Source of the DNA: Echinicola soli
Lineage (GTDB): Bacteria; Bacteroidota; Bacteroidia; Cytophagales; Cyclobacteriaceae
Length of the DNA stretch: 64,000 nt
Assembly (NCBI RefSeq): GCF_006575665.1
Contig: NZ_CP041253.1
Coordinates: 2,393,001-2,457,000, forward strand
Direction of reading: 5' to 3'
Made by a program: the position numbers and the translations under genes. This document shows, one piece after another, positions 17,654 through 27,011 of the stretch (positions are counted from its first letter, which is position 1; each line of letters begins with the position of its first letter). The notes below the pieces were generated by a model. That model was not told the origin of the DNA. It searched no databases and saw nothing but the letters and a program-made list of their open reading frames with translations.

Positions 17654-19444
17654 TTACAGGAAGTTTGGTTTATCCAGTTTTTGACCAATCCGGTAGGCTG
17701 CATTCATTAGCCCCACGTGGCTATAAGCTTGAGGGAAGTTGCCCCACTGGCTACCTGTTTTATGATCGACATCCTCTGAGAAGAGCTGAAGGTGGTTGCA
17801 GTATTTGGTGAGGGTCTCGAAGCCTTCCACCGCTTCATCTAGGCGATTCACACAGGCGAGTGCTTCGATGTACCAAAAAGCACAAATCAGAAATGTGGTC
17901 TCCGGCACGCCAAAATCATCCATGTGCTTATAGCGGTAAAACAGGTAATCTTTGGCCAAGAGATCCTTCTCAAGCATTTTCAAATGATTGTTAGCGCGCT
18001 CAATGTCATTGCCAAAATATCCCATGGTGATCAGCTGTAAGGTGCTGGCATCCATGTTTTTGGTGCCAATGGCTTGCGAATAGGCTTTCATTTCAGGGAC
18101 ATAGCATGCCTCTATTTTTTCGATCGACTGTAACCTGAGCTTTTCTGCCTTTTCTTTCATGGAGTCATCCTGAAGACGATCGGCGATTTTGATAGCAGCA
18201 CATGATCCTGCCCAGTGGAAAATAAAGGTATAGCAGTGTTCCTGCGCCAAATTCCTGAACTCCCAAAGGCCTGCATCTTTCTCATTCATGGTCTCCTCTA
18301 TTTTATCCAAGAGGTTATGGATAAAAGGTGCCGAGTGGCTTTTTTCAGATTCAATAAACCGTTTATCAGCATAAAGAGGTAAAAGACTTACCAATACCTG
18401 GCCGTAAAGGTCGTTTTGGATGTGTGTGTAGGCTTGATTGCCAAACCGCACGGGCTGGTTGTCAAGGTATCCTGATAGATCACTGAGCTCTTCTTCCAAT
18501 AGTGCAGAACCGGTAATGGAATAGAGCGGTTGGTAGCGGCCATTGGCATTGGTGGGCAAGTTTTGGATGTATTCAAAATACCTTTCCAATTCTTGGAAGT
18601 GCCCAAGTGAGTTAAATACATTTAAGGTATAGTAGCTATCTCGGATCCAGCAGTAGCGATAGTCCCAGTTCCTGGTAGAACCAGGCGATTCCGGCAGACT
18701 GGTGGTGGAGGCCGCAATGATGGCTCCGGTATCTTCAAACTGGTGTATTTTAAGTGCAAGAGCAGATCTAACTACCAGTTTTTGGTAGAAGTGTGGTATA
18801 CTGGTAGATTTGATCCATTCCCGCCAATACTGGGTGGTGGCTTGCAAAAAGCGTTCAGCGGTACTCTCCACAGGTGCTTCCAACGGTTGGCCATAGGTAA
18901 AAAACAAGTAAATGGGACGCTGCAACCTGAATGCCCGGTCTTCCATGATGTAGTTTACCGAACAATTTGCGGTAAGTCGTACTTCTTGTTCAGCACCCAA
19001 AAATTCAATATGGTTGCTGTTCATGCTAGGCCGGAGTTTCTTTTTTCCTCTATTGGTGACCGGCTTACAGTTGATTTTGATCTTTGGTTCACCTGAGATG
19101 GGCTCGATTTTTCTGACCACCATCAGTGGTTTGTGGTAGCGTTCAAAATTCATGAATCGCGGGGCAAAATCCGTTACTGAGTAAGCCTCTTCGCCATTAT
19201 CCAACATGACGGTGGTTTTAAGAATATTGGTGTTTTCAAGGTATTCTTGCTGGGTAGTAAAAGCACTGGATTCTGGTAAAATGCTGAATTCTCCTCCTTT
19301 TTCTCTATCCAGCATTCCTCCAAAAATGAAGTCACTGTCAAAGCGTGGAAAGCAGAGCCAGCTAATATTGGTGTTTTTTTCAATGTGGGCGATATAAGCA
19401 CAGTTTCCGATCAGCCCTGTACCATAAAGATGTCTTTTTGTCAT
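17654..19444 (-). CDS. glycoside hydrolase family 15 protein (glucoamylase/trehalase-like)
   Basis: A 596-residue cytoplasmic-looking GH15 enzyme with no signal peptide. Residues 1-210 are the beta-sandwich N-domain typical of bacterial GH15 (start LYGTGLIGNCAYIAHI, then ISWLCFPRFDS). The (alpha/alpha)6 barrel carries W260-D-Y-R-Y-C-W-I-R-D269, the family substrate-site motif, and ends in GNFPQAYSHVGLMNAA, also diagnostic. Bacterial members hydrolyse alpha-glucosides or trehalose; which one cannot be told from sequence. It stands alone on the minus strand, 76 bases upstream of the acyltransferase, with a hairpin between, and is not visibly part of the plus-strand glycan locus. Confidence 0.9.
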   Translation of the reverse strand: MTKRHLYGTGLIGNCAYIAHIEKNTNISWLCFPRFDSDFIFGGMLDREKGGEFSILPESSAFTTQQEYLENTNILKTTVMLDNGEEAYSVTDFAPRFMNFERYHKPLMVVRKIEPISGEPKIKINCKPVTNRGKKKLRPSMNSNHIEFLGAEQEVRLTANCSVNYIMEDRAFRLQRPIYLFFTYGQPLEAPVESTAERFLQATTQYWREWIKSTSIPHFYQKLVVRSALALKIHQFEDTGAIIAASTTSLPESPGSTRNWDYRYCWIRDSYYTLNVFNSLGHFQELERYFEYIQNLPTNANGRYQPLYSITGSALLEEELSDLSGYLDNQPVRFGNQAYTHIQNDLYGQVLVSLLPLYADKRFIESEKSHSAPFIHNLLDKIEETMNEKDAGLWEFRNLAQEHCYTFIFHWAGSCAAIKIADRLQDDSMKEKAEKLRLQSIEKIEACYVPEMKAYSQAIGTKNMDASTLQLITMGYFGNDIERANNHLKMLEKDLLAKDYLFYRYKHMDDFGVPETTFLICAFWYIEALACVNRLDEAVEGFETLTKYCNHLQLFSEDVDHKTGSQWGNFPQAYSHVGLMNAAYRIGQKLDKPNFL

Positions 19445-19833
19445 AAATTTTAGGTTGAATGGTGTAAAAAAGTAGGCAAGTTTGGGTTAGCGCTGAATAT
19501 AGTAAAAAAATGAAAAGGTAAGAAGGTTGTGTGGTTGAAATGTTGTAAGACTTGAAAGTTGGCCATGTTCAATAACGCTTAATCGACGTCCAACTTCAGC
19601 CAGATAAATACATTGATTGTGCTATAGGTGACCATAAGGCTTAAGTTCCTGTTGGATCTTTGGGATATCGCCATAGCTAATTCCGACCATTTTTGCTTCA
19701 TCAATTACCAAGGAACTTCTAATACATCTTATCGTTGGGAACTAGTAATAATCTAAAACAGTCTTTTCTTGATACTTACTGCCAACTATTTGTTATTTTA
19801 TTCTTTGCTCTAGTGAATTACAGATACTGAATA
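19445..19833. other. 389-bp spacer, no intact gene
   Basis: No complete gene. On the minus strand around 19585-19740, two adjacent frames give coding-like strings (VIDEAKMVGISYGDIPKI, then, one frame over, STINVFIWLKLDVD before a stop). This could be a frameshifted C-terminal gene remnant but is too short to call. The left part has a GTTGGAA/GTTGAAA-rich stretch also seen in other spacers. Confidence 0.35.
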
Positions 19834-20478
19834 CTACCTTTTCCCTTCATAGGGTACATAAACTACTTTTTTGGTTTCAAAGAACTCTTCTTTGAAATAG
19901 TCATCAAGGTGATAAGTGACATAGGAGATGGGTAACTCTTCCATTTCTTCATCCACATCGCCACCTTTCAGGTAGAGGATGCCATTGGTAAACTCATTGA
20001 AATCTTCTTTTTTAAACTTACCTTTCACCCAAGGATAGAAATTGGCCATGCGCGTGACCGCTCTGCTGACGACAAAATCATATTTTCGCTGGAGTGATTC
20101 AGCTCTTGCTTGTTGCGCTTCCACATTGCTTAGCGTTAGGGCTTTAGCGATATCTTTTACCACGGTGATTTTCTTGCCGATGGAGTCAACAAGGTGAAAG
20201 TTCGTCCCAGGAAATAGAATGGCCAATGGGATGCCGGGAAAACCACCTCCTGTGCCAATGTCCAGCACCCAAGTGCCGGGTTCAAACTGCATGACTTTGG
20301 CAATTCCCAGAGAATGCAGAACATGGTGGAGGTAAAAAGCATCCATGTCTTTTCGGCTGATGACATTGATTTTCTGGTTCCATTCCCGATAGAGGTCTCC
20401 CAAAGCTGCGAATTGTTCCTTTTGCTTTTCGGAAAGTTCCGGAAAATAGGATAGTATCAGATCTAATTCCTGGTTCAT
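19834..20478 (-). CDS. rsmG: 16S rRNA (guanine527-N7) methyltransferase
   Basis: A 214-residue RsmG (GidB), which methylates G527 of 16S rRNA using S-adenosylmethionine. The SAM-binding loop is VLDIGTGGGFPGIPL at 71-85, followed by the acidic HLVDS strand, and FVVSRAVTRM is the RsmG-specific segment (about 131-140). The N-terminal part ends in a typical KINVISRKD (37-44). Length is normal. It lies downstream of the sigma factor on the same strand with a 107-bp gap. Loss of this gene gives low-level streptomycin resistance in other bacteria. Confidence 0.95.
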   Translation of the reverse strand: MNQELDLILSYFPELSEKQKEQFAALGDLYREWNQKINVISRKDMDAFYLHHVLHSLGIAKVMQFEPGTWVLDIGTGGGFPGIPLAILFPGTNFHLVDSIGKKITVVKDIAKALTLSNVEAQQARAESLQRKYDFVVSRAVTRMANFYPWVKGKFKKEDFNEFTNGILYLKGGDVDEEMEELPISYVTYHLDDYFKEEFFETKKVVYVPYEGKR

Positions 20479-20585
20479 ATGTATTGTGGACGTAATTAAA
20501 TTTACTGGCTTAAGGAGCTAGGTTTTGAAGGTGAAAAGAGAATGTATTGAAACCAATAGTTTCTTCCCTTTAAAAGCCAAAGCCT

Positions 20586-21197
20586 TTAAATGTATTTTTG
20601 CTTTCCTTGGGCAATTTCATAAAGGAGTTCACGTGAACGGTGCAGTTGAGCTTTTACCGTTCCCAGTGGTTTGTCCAGTTCTTGAGCAATTTCATCATAG
20701 GACAGTTCATCAAAATACCTCAACTTTACCAGTTTACGGTATTTCGCTGGAAGTTTGTCTACGAAAATACGTACCATTTCGATCCGTTGGGTTTTGATGA
20801 ACTCATCCTGAGGGTTGTTGTCATCATCTTCCACGTCTATGTTGACCGAATTCCCACCGTCATCAGTGAGGGTATTGTTCAGGCTCATGGTCTTGAGCTT
20901 TTTCTTGCGGATAAAATCGATCGTATTATTCGTGGCGATCCGAAAAAGCCAAGTACTAAAGGTATAATCTTTCTTAAACTTGTGTAAATTTCTGAAGGCC
21001 TTGGCAAAAGCTTCCATGGTAAGATCCTCCGCATCATCAGCATCACGGATCATTTTTAAGATCATAAAATAAACCGCCTTTTTATAGCGCTTCATGAGCG
21101 TGGCGTAAGCTTGCTGGTCTTTTTGGTCTACAGCTTGGTCTATTAAGTCAAAATCTTCTAGTGCTTTATCTGAGAACCCTCTTTCGTTTATTTCCAT
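20586..21197 (-). CDS. RNA polymerase sigma factor, ECF (sigma-70) family
   Basis: A 203-residue sigma factor with region 2 (about 27-95: the DAEDLTMEAFAKAF core and the STWLFRIATNNTIDFIRKKK -10 recognition helix) and region 4 (about 145-197: PAKYRKLVKLRYFDELSYDEIA, then a helix-turn-helix with LGTVKAQLHRSRELL). An acidic linker (DVEDDDNNPQDE) joins them. No anti-sigma gene is adjacent. Its start codon overlaps the last 10 bases of the GT2 gene, so both are translated from one message. Conserved stand-alone ECF factors of this type are widespread in Bacteroidota; the regulon here is unknown. Confidence 0.93.
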   Translation of the reverse strand: MEINERGFSDKALEDFDLIDQAVDQKDQQAYATLMKRYKKAVYFMILKMIRDADDAEDLTMEAFAKAFRNLHKFKKDYTFSTWLFRIATNNTIDFIRKKKLKTMSLNNTLTDDGGNSVNIDVEDDDNNPQDEFIKTQRIEMVRIFVDKLPAKYRKLVKLRYFDELSYDEIAQELDKPLGTVKAQLHRSRELLYEIAQGKQKYI

Positions 21198-22339
21198 CTA
21201 ACTGTCTTTGATAGGTAACCTTTCGCCCCAATAATCCAAAAATAACTTAAATACATTAAATCGAAAAACATGGTCCATAACACTTTCTTCTGACCTTCGA
21301 TTTTTTTAATGGCTCTATTGAATGTGGAAAACTGAAGCAATGCCCTTGTAAGTATTATACTGACAATAACGACAATTGGTTCCCACTTTTGCGTAATACT
21401 GATCAAAACTATGGATGTAGCCCAAAAAAACAAATGACTTATTGCATAAAGTCCAATTTTAGCTTTATCGGTGGCCTTATAGTATTTCCCCGCTTGATAG
21501 TGTCTTGTCTTCTGTATATAATATTCTTTAAAGGTCTTTTTGGGAATCGAGCGTGTAATGCCTTCGGGGTGGATGACCACCGCGGTGTTGTTCTTTTTGG
21601 CGTGTCGATTGACATAAAGGTCATCATCGCCACCGAGGATTTGCCAGAGGTTTTTAAAGGCTTTTTGATCCATGAAGTACTTTCGCCGGTAGGCCAGGTT
21701 ACGTCCGACACCCATATATGGTGCGTTCCAAAGTGCAAAAGAAAAATATTGGATTGCGGTAAACCATGTTTCATATTGGATGAGGGCATTCAAAAAGCCC
21801 TTGGCCCTGTCATAGCCTCCATAGCCCAGTGAAAATGTCTTCTCAGCATTTCTAATGGGATGGGTCATTCGTCTGATCCAGTTTTCGGACACAGGAAGGC
21901 AGTCGGCATCGGTCAGCAAGAGAATATCGTATTTGGCGACTTTGATGCCTAAGGTAAGCGCATATTTTTTTGCCGTTACATGCTCAGGAGTGTATTCGAT
22001 GGTGACGGTGCGGAGCATAGGGTATTCTTTCATCATCTGCTCCAGGAGAAGCCGTGTGTCATCATAGGACCTGTCATTAATGATCAGCACTTCGAAGGCA
22101 GGGTAATTTTGCTCGAAAAGCAATGGAATGAGCTTTCGGAGGTTATGTACTTCGTTATGTGCGGCAATCACAATGCTTACGCCTTCTTGGTTTTGGTCGG
22201 CTGTAGCACCACTTTGGTCATGATAAAAATAGCTTAATTTGCCGTAAATGAACAAAAAGTAGATTATTTGTATGAATGTAGCAGCTCCGAAAATGAGCCA
22301 GAGCAAATCGATGATCATGTGTCGTTTGGATTTCCTCAC
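21188..22339 (-). CDS. family 2 glycosyltransferase, membrane-associated
   Basis: A 383-residue GT2 enzyme. An N-terminal transmembrane helix (about 8-30) is followed by the GT-A fold: VSIVIAAHNEVHNL (about 53-66), EVLIINDRSYDDT, and the nucleotide-sugar metal motif in LLLTDADCLP (about 140-149). The acceptor-site QxxRW-like role may be taken by QKTRHYQAGKY. Two hydrophobic segments near 305-345 anchor the C-terminus. It resembles processive or polyprenol-type cell-surface transferases. It is the first gene of a minus-strand unit with the sigma factor (10-base overlap) and is divergent from tgt. Confidence 0.88.
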   Translation of the reverse strand: MRKSKRHMIIDLLWLIFGAATFIQIIYFLFIYGKLSYFYHDQSGATADQNQEGVSIVIAAHNEVHNLRKLIPLLFEQNYPAFEVLIINDRSYDDTRLLLEQMMKEYPMLRTVTIEYTPEHVTAKKYALTLGIKVAKYDILLLTDADCLPVSENWIRRMTHPIRNAEKTFSLGYGGYDRAKGFLNALIQYETWFTAIQYFSFALWNAPYMGVGRNLAYRRKYFMDQKAFKNLWQILGGDDDLYVNRHAKKNNTAVVIHPEGITRSIPKKTFKEYYIQKTRHYQAGKYYKATDKAKIGLYAISHLFFWATSIVLISITQKWEPIVVIVSIILTRALLQFSTFNRAIKKIEGQKKVLWTMFFDLMYLSYFWIIGAKGYLSKTVRWK

Positions 22340-22451
22340 AAAGATAAAATCAAAAACAGCAACTCTTTTACCGATAAGCTTATATTTTTGTGGAGAAATA
22401 GATAACTAAATCAGCGCAAGGTCGTTTGACTTTGTCTGAAAAGCATGATTG

Positions 22452-23582
22452 ATGAAATTCATTCTCGAAAATACAGACCAAAAGAGCAAAGCAAGGACGG
22501 GAGTGGTCAAAACTGACCATGGAGATATTCAGACGCCTATATTTATGCCGGTAGGTACCGCTGGTTCGGTAAAGGCGGTTCATCAGCGGGAACTTACCTA
22601 TGACATCAAGGCCCAAATAATTTTGGGAAATACCTATCACCTGTATTTGCGTCCTGGCTTGGATGTGCTGGAAAAAGCAGGTGGGTTGCATAAGTTTAAC
22701 GGCTGGAATAAGCCGATTCTTACCGATAGTGGTGGTTATCAGGTGTTTTCCTTGGCGGGTACACGGAAAATTACCGAGGAAGGAGTGTTGTTTAAGTCCC
22801 ATATTGATGGCTCTAAACATAAATTCACGCCCGAAAATGTCATGGATATCCAGCGGAGTATTGGTGCGGATATTATCATGGCATTTGATGAGTGCACACC
22901 TTACCCGTGCGAATTTGGCTATGCCAGAAAATCCATGGAAATGACCCATCGTTGGCTGAAGCGGTGTATTGACCAAGTGGATAGCACTTCCGGAAAATAC
23001 GGGTACAGCCAGGCATTATTCCCGATTGTGCAGGGAAGCGTTTACAAGGACCTGAGAAAACAATCAGCGGAATTTGTAGCGTCTTGTGGGCGTGATGGAA
23101 ATGCCATTGGGGGATTGTCAGTGGGTGAGCCGGCCGAAATGATGTACGAAATGACCGAGCTGGTTACCGATATACTTCCCGGTGATAAGCCAAGATACCT
23201 TATGGGGGTGGGGACTCCTGCCAATATTCTGGAATGCATCGCCCTGGGAGTGGATATGTTTGACTGTGTCATGCCTACCCGTAATGCCCGAAATGGCATG
23301 CTTTTTACCTCCGAGGGATTCATGAACATGCGGAACGAAAAGTGGAAAGATGATTTTTCTCCCATTGATCCCAATATCAACAGTTATGTAAGTAGTTTCT
23401 ATTCCAGGGCTTATCTTCGCCATCTTACCGTGAGCAAGGAGATTTTGGCCGCCCAAATAGCGAGTGTTCACAACCTTAGTTTTTACCTTTGGCTCGTAGA
23501 TGAGGCAAGGGAAAAAATCAAGGCCGGAGAATTTGCGGTTTGGAAAGATGAGATGGTAAAAAAAGTAAGCAGACGGTTATGA
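22452..23582 (+). CDS. tgt: tRNA-guanine transglycosylase (queuosine pathway)
   Basis: Exchanges guanine-34 for preQ1 in tRNAs with GUN anticodons. 376 residues from the ATG at 22452, preferred over a TTG three bases earlier. Signatures: TPIFMPVGTAGSVKAV, LTDSGGYQVFSLA with the catalytic-acid region, GGLSVGEP, and MFDCVMPTRNARNG with the nucleophile Asp. In E. coli the enzyme has a zinc site of three Cys in a CxCxxC motif plus a His. Here the aligned residues are I309, S311 and S314, so the Cys ligands are gone although the surrounding YSRAYLRHL is kept. I believe other Bacteroidota enzymes show the same change. It overlaps the permease gene by 4 bases (ATGA). Confidence 0.96.
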   Translation: MKFILENTDQKSKARTGVVKTDHGDIQTPIFMPVGTAGSVKAVHQRELTYDIKAQIILGNTYHLYLRPGLDVLEKAGGLHKFNGWNKPILTDSGGYQVFSLAGTRKITEEGVLFKSHIDGSKHKFTPENVMDIQRSIGADIIMAFDECTPYPCEFGYARKSMEMTHRWLKRCIDQVDSTSGKYGYSQALFPIVQGSVYKDLRKQSAEFVASCGRDGNAIGGLSVGEPAEMMYEMTELVTDILPGDKPRYLMGVGTPANILECIALGVDMFDCVMPTRNARNGMLFTSEGFMNMRNEKWKDDFSPIDPNINSYVSSFYSRAYLRHLTVSKEILAAQIASVHNLSFYLWLVDEAREKIKAGEFAVWKDEMVKKVSRRL

Positions 23583-24655
23583 TAAAATTACTGGATAAAC
23601 TGATCATTAAGGATTTTCTGAAAACCTACTTTTTTGTGGTGTTGATGCTGATCTTAATTGTATTGGTGTTGGACTTCACAGAGAAGAATGATGATTTTAT
23701 CCGTAATAATGTGCCCACGGGGGAGATTATGAAGTACATGTTTAATTATGGCCTGTACCTCAATAACCTGCTGACGCCGATTACGGTGTTTATTTCAGTG
23801 ATTTTTATTACTTCCCGCATGGCAGGAAGGACAGAAATAGTGGCCATACTGAGTAGTGGCGTGAGCTTTATGCGGATGTTAAGGCCTTTTTTGATCGGTG
23901 CTTCCATGATCGCATTGGCAAGTTTTCTGCTCAATGGCTGGGTGCTTCCGGGAGCCACTGCCGGGGTGTATAACTTTAAGATGGAGTACCTTGAGGATGA
24001 TGCCCAATACAACTATCAAAATCTCCATGTAAAAGTGGCTCCTGACGTGTATGCGTACATCAGTAAATATTATACCGGGCCTAAAACAGGCTATACTTTT
24101 ACACTGGAACATATCGAAGATGGTAAGCTGATCTCGAAGCTTTCTGCAGATCGTATCGTCTGGGATACTGCTGTCAATGCCTGGGAGGTTCGAAATTATA
24201 AAATCCGGACATTAGAGGATATGGGGGAAGGGTATCAAGTGGGAGAGGAAATGGATACGGTGCTTTCCATTACCCCTGCGGATTTTGACCTTCCGCCCAA
24301 TCACCACGAAACTTTAGACCTGCCGGAGTTGAGCAGGCAAATAAAAGTCTTGGAAGATCGTGGTGCGGATAATGTGAATTTTTATAAGATAGAGCGTTAT
24401 GTGCGATTTATGTCGCCTTTTGCAGCCATCATTCTGACCTTTATAGGGGTGATTGTCGCCTCCAAAAAAACGCGTGGTGGATCAGGGTTTAAGATAGCCT
24501 TGGGCTTCTTGTTGGCTTTTGTTTATATCATTTTGTTTTTATTGTCCAGGACATTTGCCGAAGCCGGTACACCTTATCCGATATTGGCAGTTTGGTCGCC
24601 CAATATCATCTTTGCCCTCACAGGGCTGGTGATGTATAAGACGATTCCACGGTAA
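23579..24655 (+). CDS. LptF/LptG (YjgP/YjgQ) family lipopolysaccharide export permease
   Basis: A 358-residue inner-membrane permease of the LPS transport ABC complex. It has six likely membrane helices, three N-terminal (about 15-35, 58-80, 100-125) and three C-terminal (about 280-300, 307-328, 335-352), enclosing a periplasmic beta-jellyroll region (about 130-265). Family marks are LDKLIIKDFLKTYFFVVLMLI at the start and the SPFAAIILTFIGVIVASKK segment. It overlaps tgt by 4 bases, so is translationally coupled. LptF and LptG cannot be told apart here; the partner gene is not in the window. An OstA/LptA-like gene is at 46305. Confidence 0.9.
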   Translation: MIKLLDKLIIKDFLKTYFFVVLMLILIVLVLDFTEKNDDFIRNNVPTGEIMKYMFNYGLYLNNLLTPITVFISVIFITSRMAGRTEIVAILSSGVSFMRMLRPFLIGASMIALASFLLNGWVLPGATAGVYNFKMEYLEDDAQYNYQNLHVKVAPDVYAYISKYYTGPKTGYTFTLEHIEDGKLISKLSADRIVWDTAVNAWEVRNYKIRTLEDMGEGYQVGEEMDTVLSITPADFDLPPNHHETLDLPELSRQIKVLEDRGADNVNFYKIERYVRFMSPFAAIILTFIGVIVASKKTRGGSGFKIALGFLLAFVYIILFLLSRTFAEAGTPYPILAVWSPNIIFALTGLVMYKTIPR

Positions 24656-24741
24656 CGGATTGAGCGATCCATTGGAATACGAAGAGAGAAGTACGAGGTA
24701 CGAAGTAGTAGCCAGCACAAGTAAGCAAGTTAAACCTGGAT

Positions 24742-26140
24742 TATCAATGTCGTTTAGTTAAGGATTTTTTTTAATTTTTGGGTAAGAAAAGGGAGCGTAG
24801 TTTTTTTGAAAGAAATCTGACAACGAGAAAGTCCTTTTCCTTTTCGGAGGACTTTTTAAAACTATTAAAAAACAATATAGAAAATGGATTGACACGAGAC
24901 AGGTTCCGTACGACTAACAAAGCATTTGTTCGCCAGCGGTGTTTGGGGTTTACTGATCTTATCTACTTTATGTTAGGTTTAGGTAAATCCAGTGTTCAGC
25001 AAGAGCTGGATGATTTTTTTTCGGATAAATTGGTCAGCTGTTCCAAAGGAGCTTTCAGTCAGCAGCGATCCAAACTAAACCCCAAGGTGTTTACCTGGCT
25101 GAATGGAAAACAATGTTCTTTTTATTATAATAAAGCCAGCCATGTCCGTAGATGGAAAGGTTTTCGGCTTATAGGTATTGACGGCAGTACTCTGCAGCTT
25201 CCTTACAGTAAAGAACTGGCAAAAGGTTTTGGCCAGTTCGAAACCCGGACTGAAAACGGCAGAAAAGTAGTCCTGGCCCGTGTTTCCCAAGCCTACGATG
25301 TACTCAATCAAATCAGCATAGATGCCAAAATCAAGCATTACAGGACAAGTGAACTTTCTCTCTGTGAAAGTCACCTTCCCTGTCTGGGGCAGGGAGACCT
25401 GCTTATAATGGATCGGGCCTATGCGGCCTTTTGGCTCATGTCCTCATTGGTTCAGCAACAAAAATCTTTTGTCATCAGGGTAAAGGCAAACAGGTGGAAA
25501 CAGGCAAAGGCATTTTTAGCATCTACCCAAAAACAGCAGTTAATAGAGGTCTCCCCTTCCAAAGAGGCCATATACAGGTGTAAGGAAAGGAATATTTCTA
25601 CTGAGGCACTCAAATTAAGACTGGTACGGGTACCGATTGAATCAGGAGAAGACCATATATTGGTAACCAACCTGGTTGACCATAAAAAGTACCCTGTCAA
25701 GGAAATCCGTGAGCTTTATAGGAAAAGATGGCCTGTTGAAGAGTCGTTCAAACTACTGAAAACCAGGGCGGAACTTGAAAACCTGAGCGGAAAGACGGCC
25801 AGGGCCGTTCTCCAAGATTTTAACAGCATCATTCTCAGGGCCAACTTGAGCAACATCCTCAGTAAAACACTTACCAAAAAAGGGGGTGACTACTGTAACA
25901 AAAAACGGAAAAATACTTATCAGATCAACAGAACCCAGGCTTATCGTAAAACCAAACCTATACTTGATCAACTGAACAAAGGGATCGACAAAATCATCGG
26001 AAAAATATCCGATTACGCTTTCAAACTATTGCTTCAGCTTGAAATAGTGCGGCCCAACAGGTCAGTTCCAAGAATAAAAAGGTATAGCGCTAGACCCAGC
26101 AATTTTATAACTTATAATCCTTAACTAAACGACATTGATA
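24742..26140 (+). mobile_element. IS4-family insertion sequence, apparently complete
   Basis: A ~1.4-kb element with 25-bp perfect terminal inverted repeats (24742-24766 and 26116-26140, starting TATCAATGTCG) around one intact transposase. The inverted similarity continues imperfectly for about 11 bases outwards (AACCTGGA vs TTCAGGTT), so the true ends may be near 24731 and 26151. No clear target duplication could be fixed for that reason. It sits between the permease gene and ispE, interrupting no recognisable gene. Confidence 0.85.
24778..26124 (+). CDS. IS4-family DDE transposase
   Basis: A 448-residue transposase with the catalytic triad in IGIDGST (D135), LLIMDRAYA (D212) and the IS4 signature Y314-x2-R317-x3-E321-x6-K328 (in YRKRWPVEESFKLLK). 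The C-terminal region is basic and ends in RYSARPSNFITYNP. The start is a TTG at 24778, the only initiation codon upstream of the conserved N-terminal part; translation of transposases from weak starts is common. The frame is intact, so the element may still be active. No second copy occurs in the window. Confidence 0.92.
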   Translation: MGKKRERSFFERNLTTRKSFSFSEDFLKLLKNNIENGLTRDRFRTTNKAFVRQRCLGFTDLIYFMLGLGKSSVQQELDDFFSDKLVSCSKGAFSQQRSKLNPKVFTWLNGKQCSFYYNKASHVRRWKGFRLIGIDGSTLQLPYSKELAKGFGQFETRTENGRKVVLARVSQAYDVLNQISIDAKIKHYRTSELSLCESHLPCLGQGDLLIMDRAYAAFWLMSSLVQQQKSFVIRVKANRWKQAKAFLASTQKQQLIEVSPSKEAIYRCKERNISTEALKLRLVRVPIESGEDHILVTNLVDHKKYPVKEIRELYRKRWPVEESFKLLKTRAELENLSGKTARAVLQDFNSIILRANLSNILSKTLTKKGGDYCNKKRKNTYQINRTQAYRKTKPILDQLNKGIDKIIGKISDYAFKLLLQLEIVRPNRSVPRIKRYSARPSNFITYNP

Positions 26141-26155
26141 TTTCAGGTTAAATAG

Positions 26156-26179
26156 TCCCGCGTCGGAAACGACGGGACA
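26156..26179 (-). terminator. hairpin downstream of ispE
   Basis: GTCC(CG)CGTCG/CGACGGGAC with a GAAA tetraloop lies just past the ispE stop, between ispE and the IS element. It has the same GTCCCG...CGGGAC pattern as the inverted repeat near 5283-5306, so it may be a dispersed repeat that also acts as a terminator. No T run. Confidence 0.4.
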
Positions 26180-26204
26180 GCATGGATGGTTGTTCCGCTG
26201 TTAA

Positions 26205-27011
26205 CTACATCTTTCCAACAAAAGTAAAGTAGCTCTCTGGCCATTTTCCAAGGGACGTTTCTTTATCAAAAAGTCCAAAAACAGTGGAGCCCGAACCAGA
26301 CATGGCTGCATAAAAAGCACCTTTTTCGTAGAGTTTCTCTTTTATCTGCGCTATTTCTGGATGTTTCACAAGGATGCTGGCTTCAAAATCATTGACTAGC
26401 CGATCTTTCCATAGGCAGCGGTCAGCAATGATCTCTTTAAGGTCAAATTCAGGAAGTTTGGGCGTTACACCTGCATACGCTTCCTTCGTACCAATGTGGA
26501 CGTTTGGATTGATCAGGATGATATGGCAGCCGTTTAGATCGATGTTGATATCTTCGAGGATTTCTCCTCTTCCGGTGGCTATCTTAGGGATGTTTTCGAT
26601 AAAAAACGGGCAGTCGCTGCCGAGCTGGGCAGCATAGTCTTCCAGGAACCAGTCTTCCAGGTGAAGGTCAAACATGGTGTTCATCATGGAAATGGCAAAT
26701 GCTGCATCTGCAGATCCTCCTCCAAGTCCTGCTCCCATAGGGATGGCTTTATGGAGGTGGAAGTGGACATGAGGTAGGTCATTAAAGTCCCTTCTCATAA
26801 GCTTAAAAGCCTTGAGGATCAGGTTGTCTTTCTCTGCGCCGGGAATAGGAAGCCCTGTGCTTTTAAAGGATGTTTTATCTGCAAAGGTAATTTCCAGGGC
26901 ATCGTGGAGCGGAACAGGCACCATGCAGGTGGTAATATCATGATAACCATCCATCCTTTTGCCAGTGATGGATAAACCCAAGTTGATCTTTGCGTTTGGA
27001 AATAACACCAT
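26205..27011 (-). CDS. ispE: 4-diphosphocytidyl-2-C-methyl-D-erythritol kinase
   Basis: GHMP-family kinase of the MEP (non-mevalonate) isoprenoid pathway; phosphorylates CDP-methylerythritol. 268 residues. Signatures: FPNAKINLGLSITGKRMDGYHDI (N-terminal substrate site), the glycine-rich ATP loop PMGAGLGGGSADAAFA (about 91-106), and AAMSGSGSTVFGLF near the C-terminus (about 235-248). Length is slightly below the usual 280-290 but all motifs are present. It is monocistronic here, transcribed towards the IS element, and divergent from the ilv operon across a 0.65-kb spacer. Confidence 0.95.
   Translation of the reverse strand: MVLFPNAKINLGLSITGKRMDGYHDITTCMVPVPLHDALEITFADKTSFKSTGLPIPGAEKDNLILKAFKLMRRDFNDLPHVHFHLHKAIPMGAGLGGGSADAAFAISMMNTMFDLHLEDWFLEDYAAQLGSDCPFFIENIPKIATGRGEILEDINIDLNGCHIILINPNVHIGTKEAYAGVTPKLPEFDLKEIIADRCLWKDRLVNDFEASILVKHPEIAQIKEKLYEKGAFYAAMSGSGSTVFGLFDKETSLGKWPESYFTFVGKM

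Noticed and set aside
19585..19740. Frameshifted gene remnant on the minus strand
   Set aside because: Two coding-like strings in adjacent frames were seen, but they are too short and match no family I recognise.
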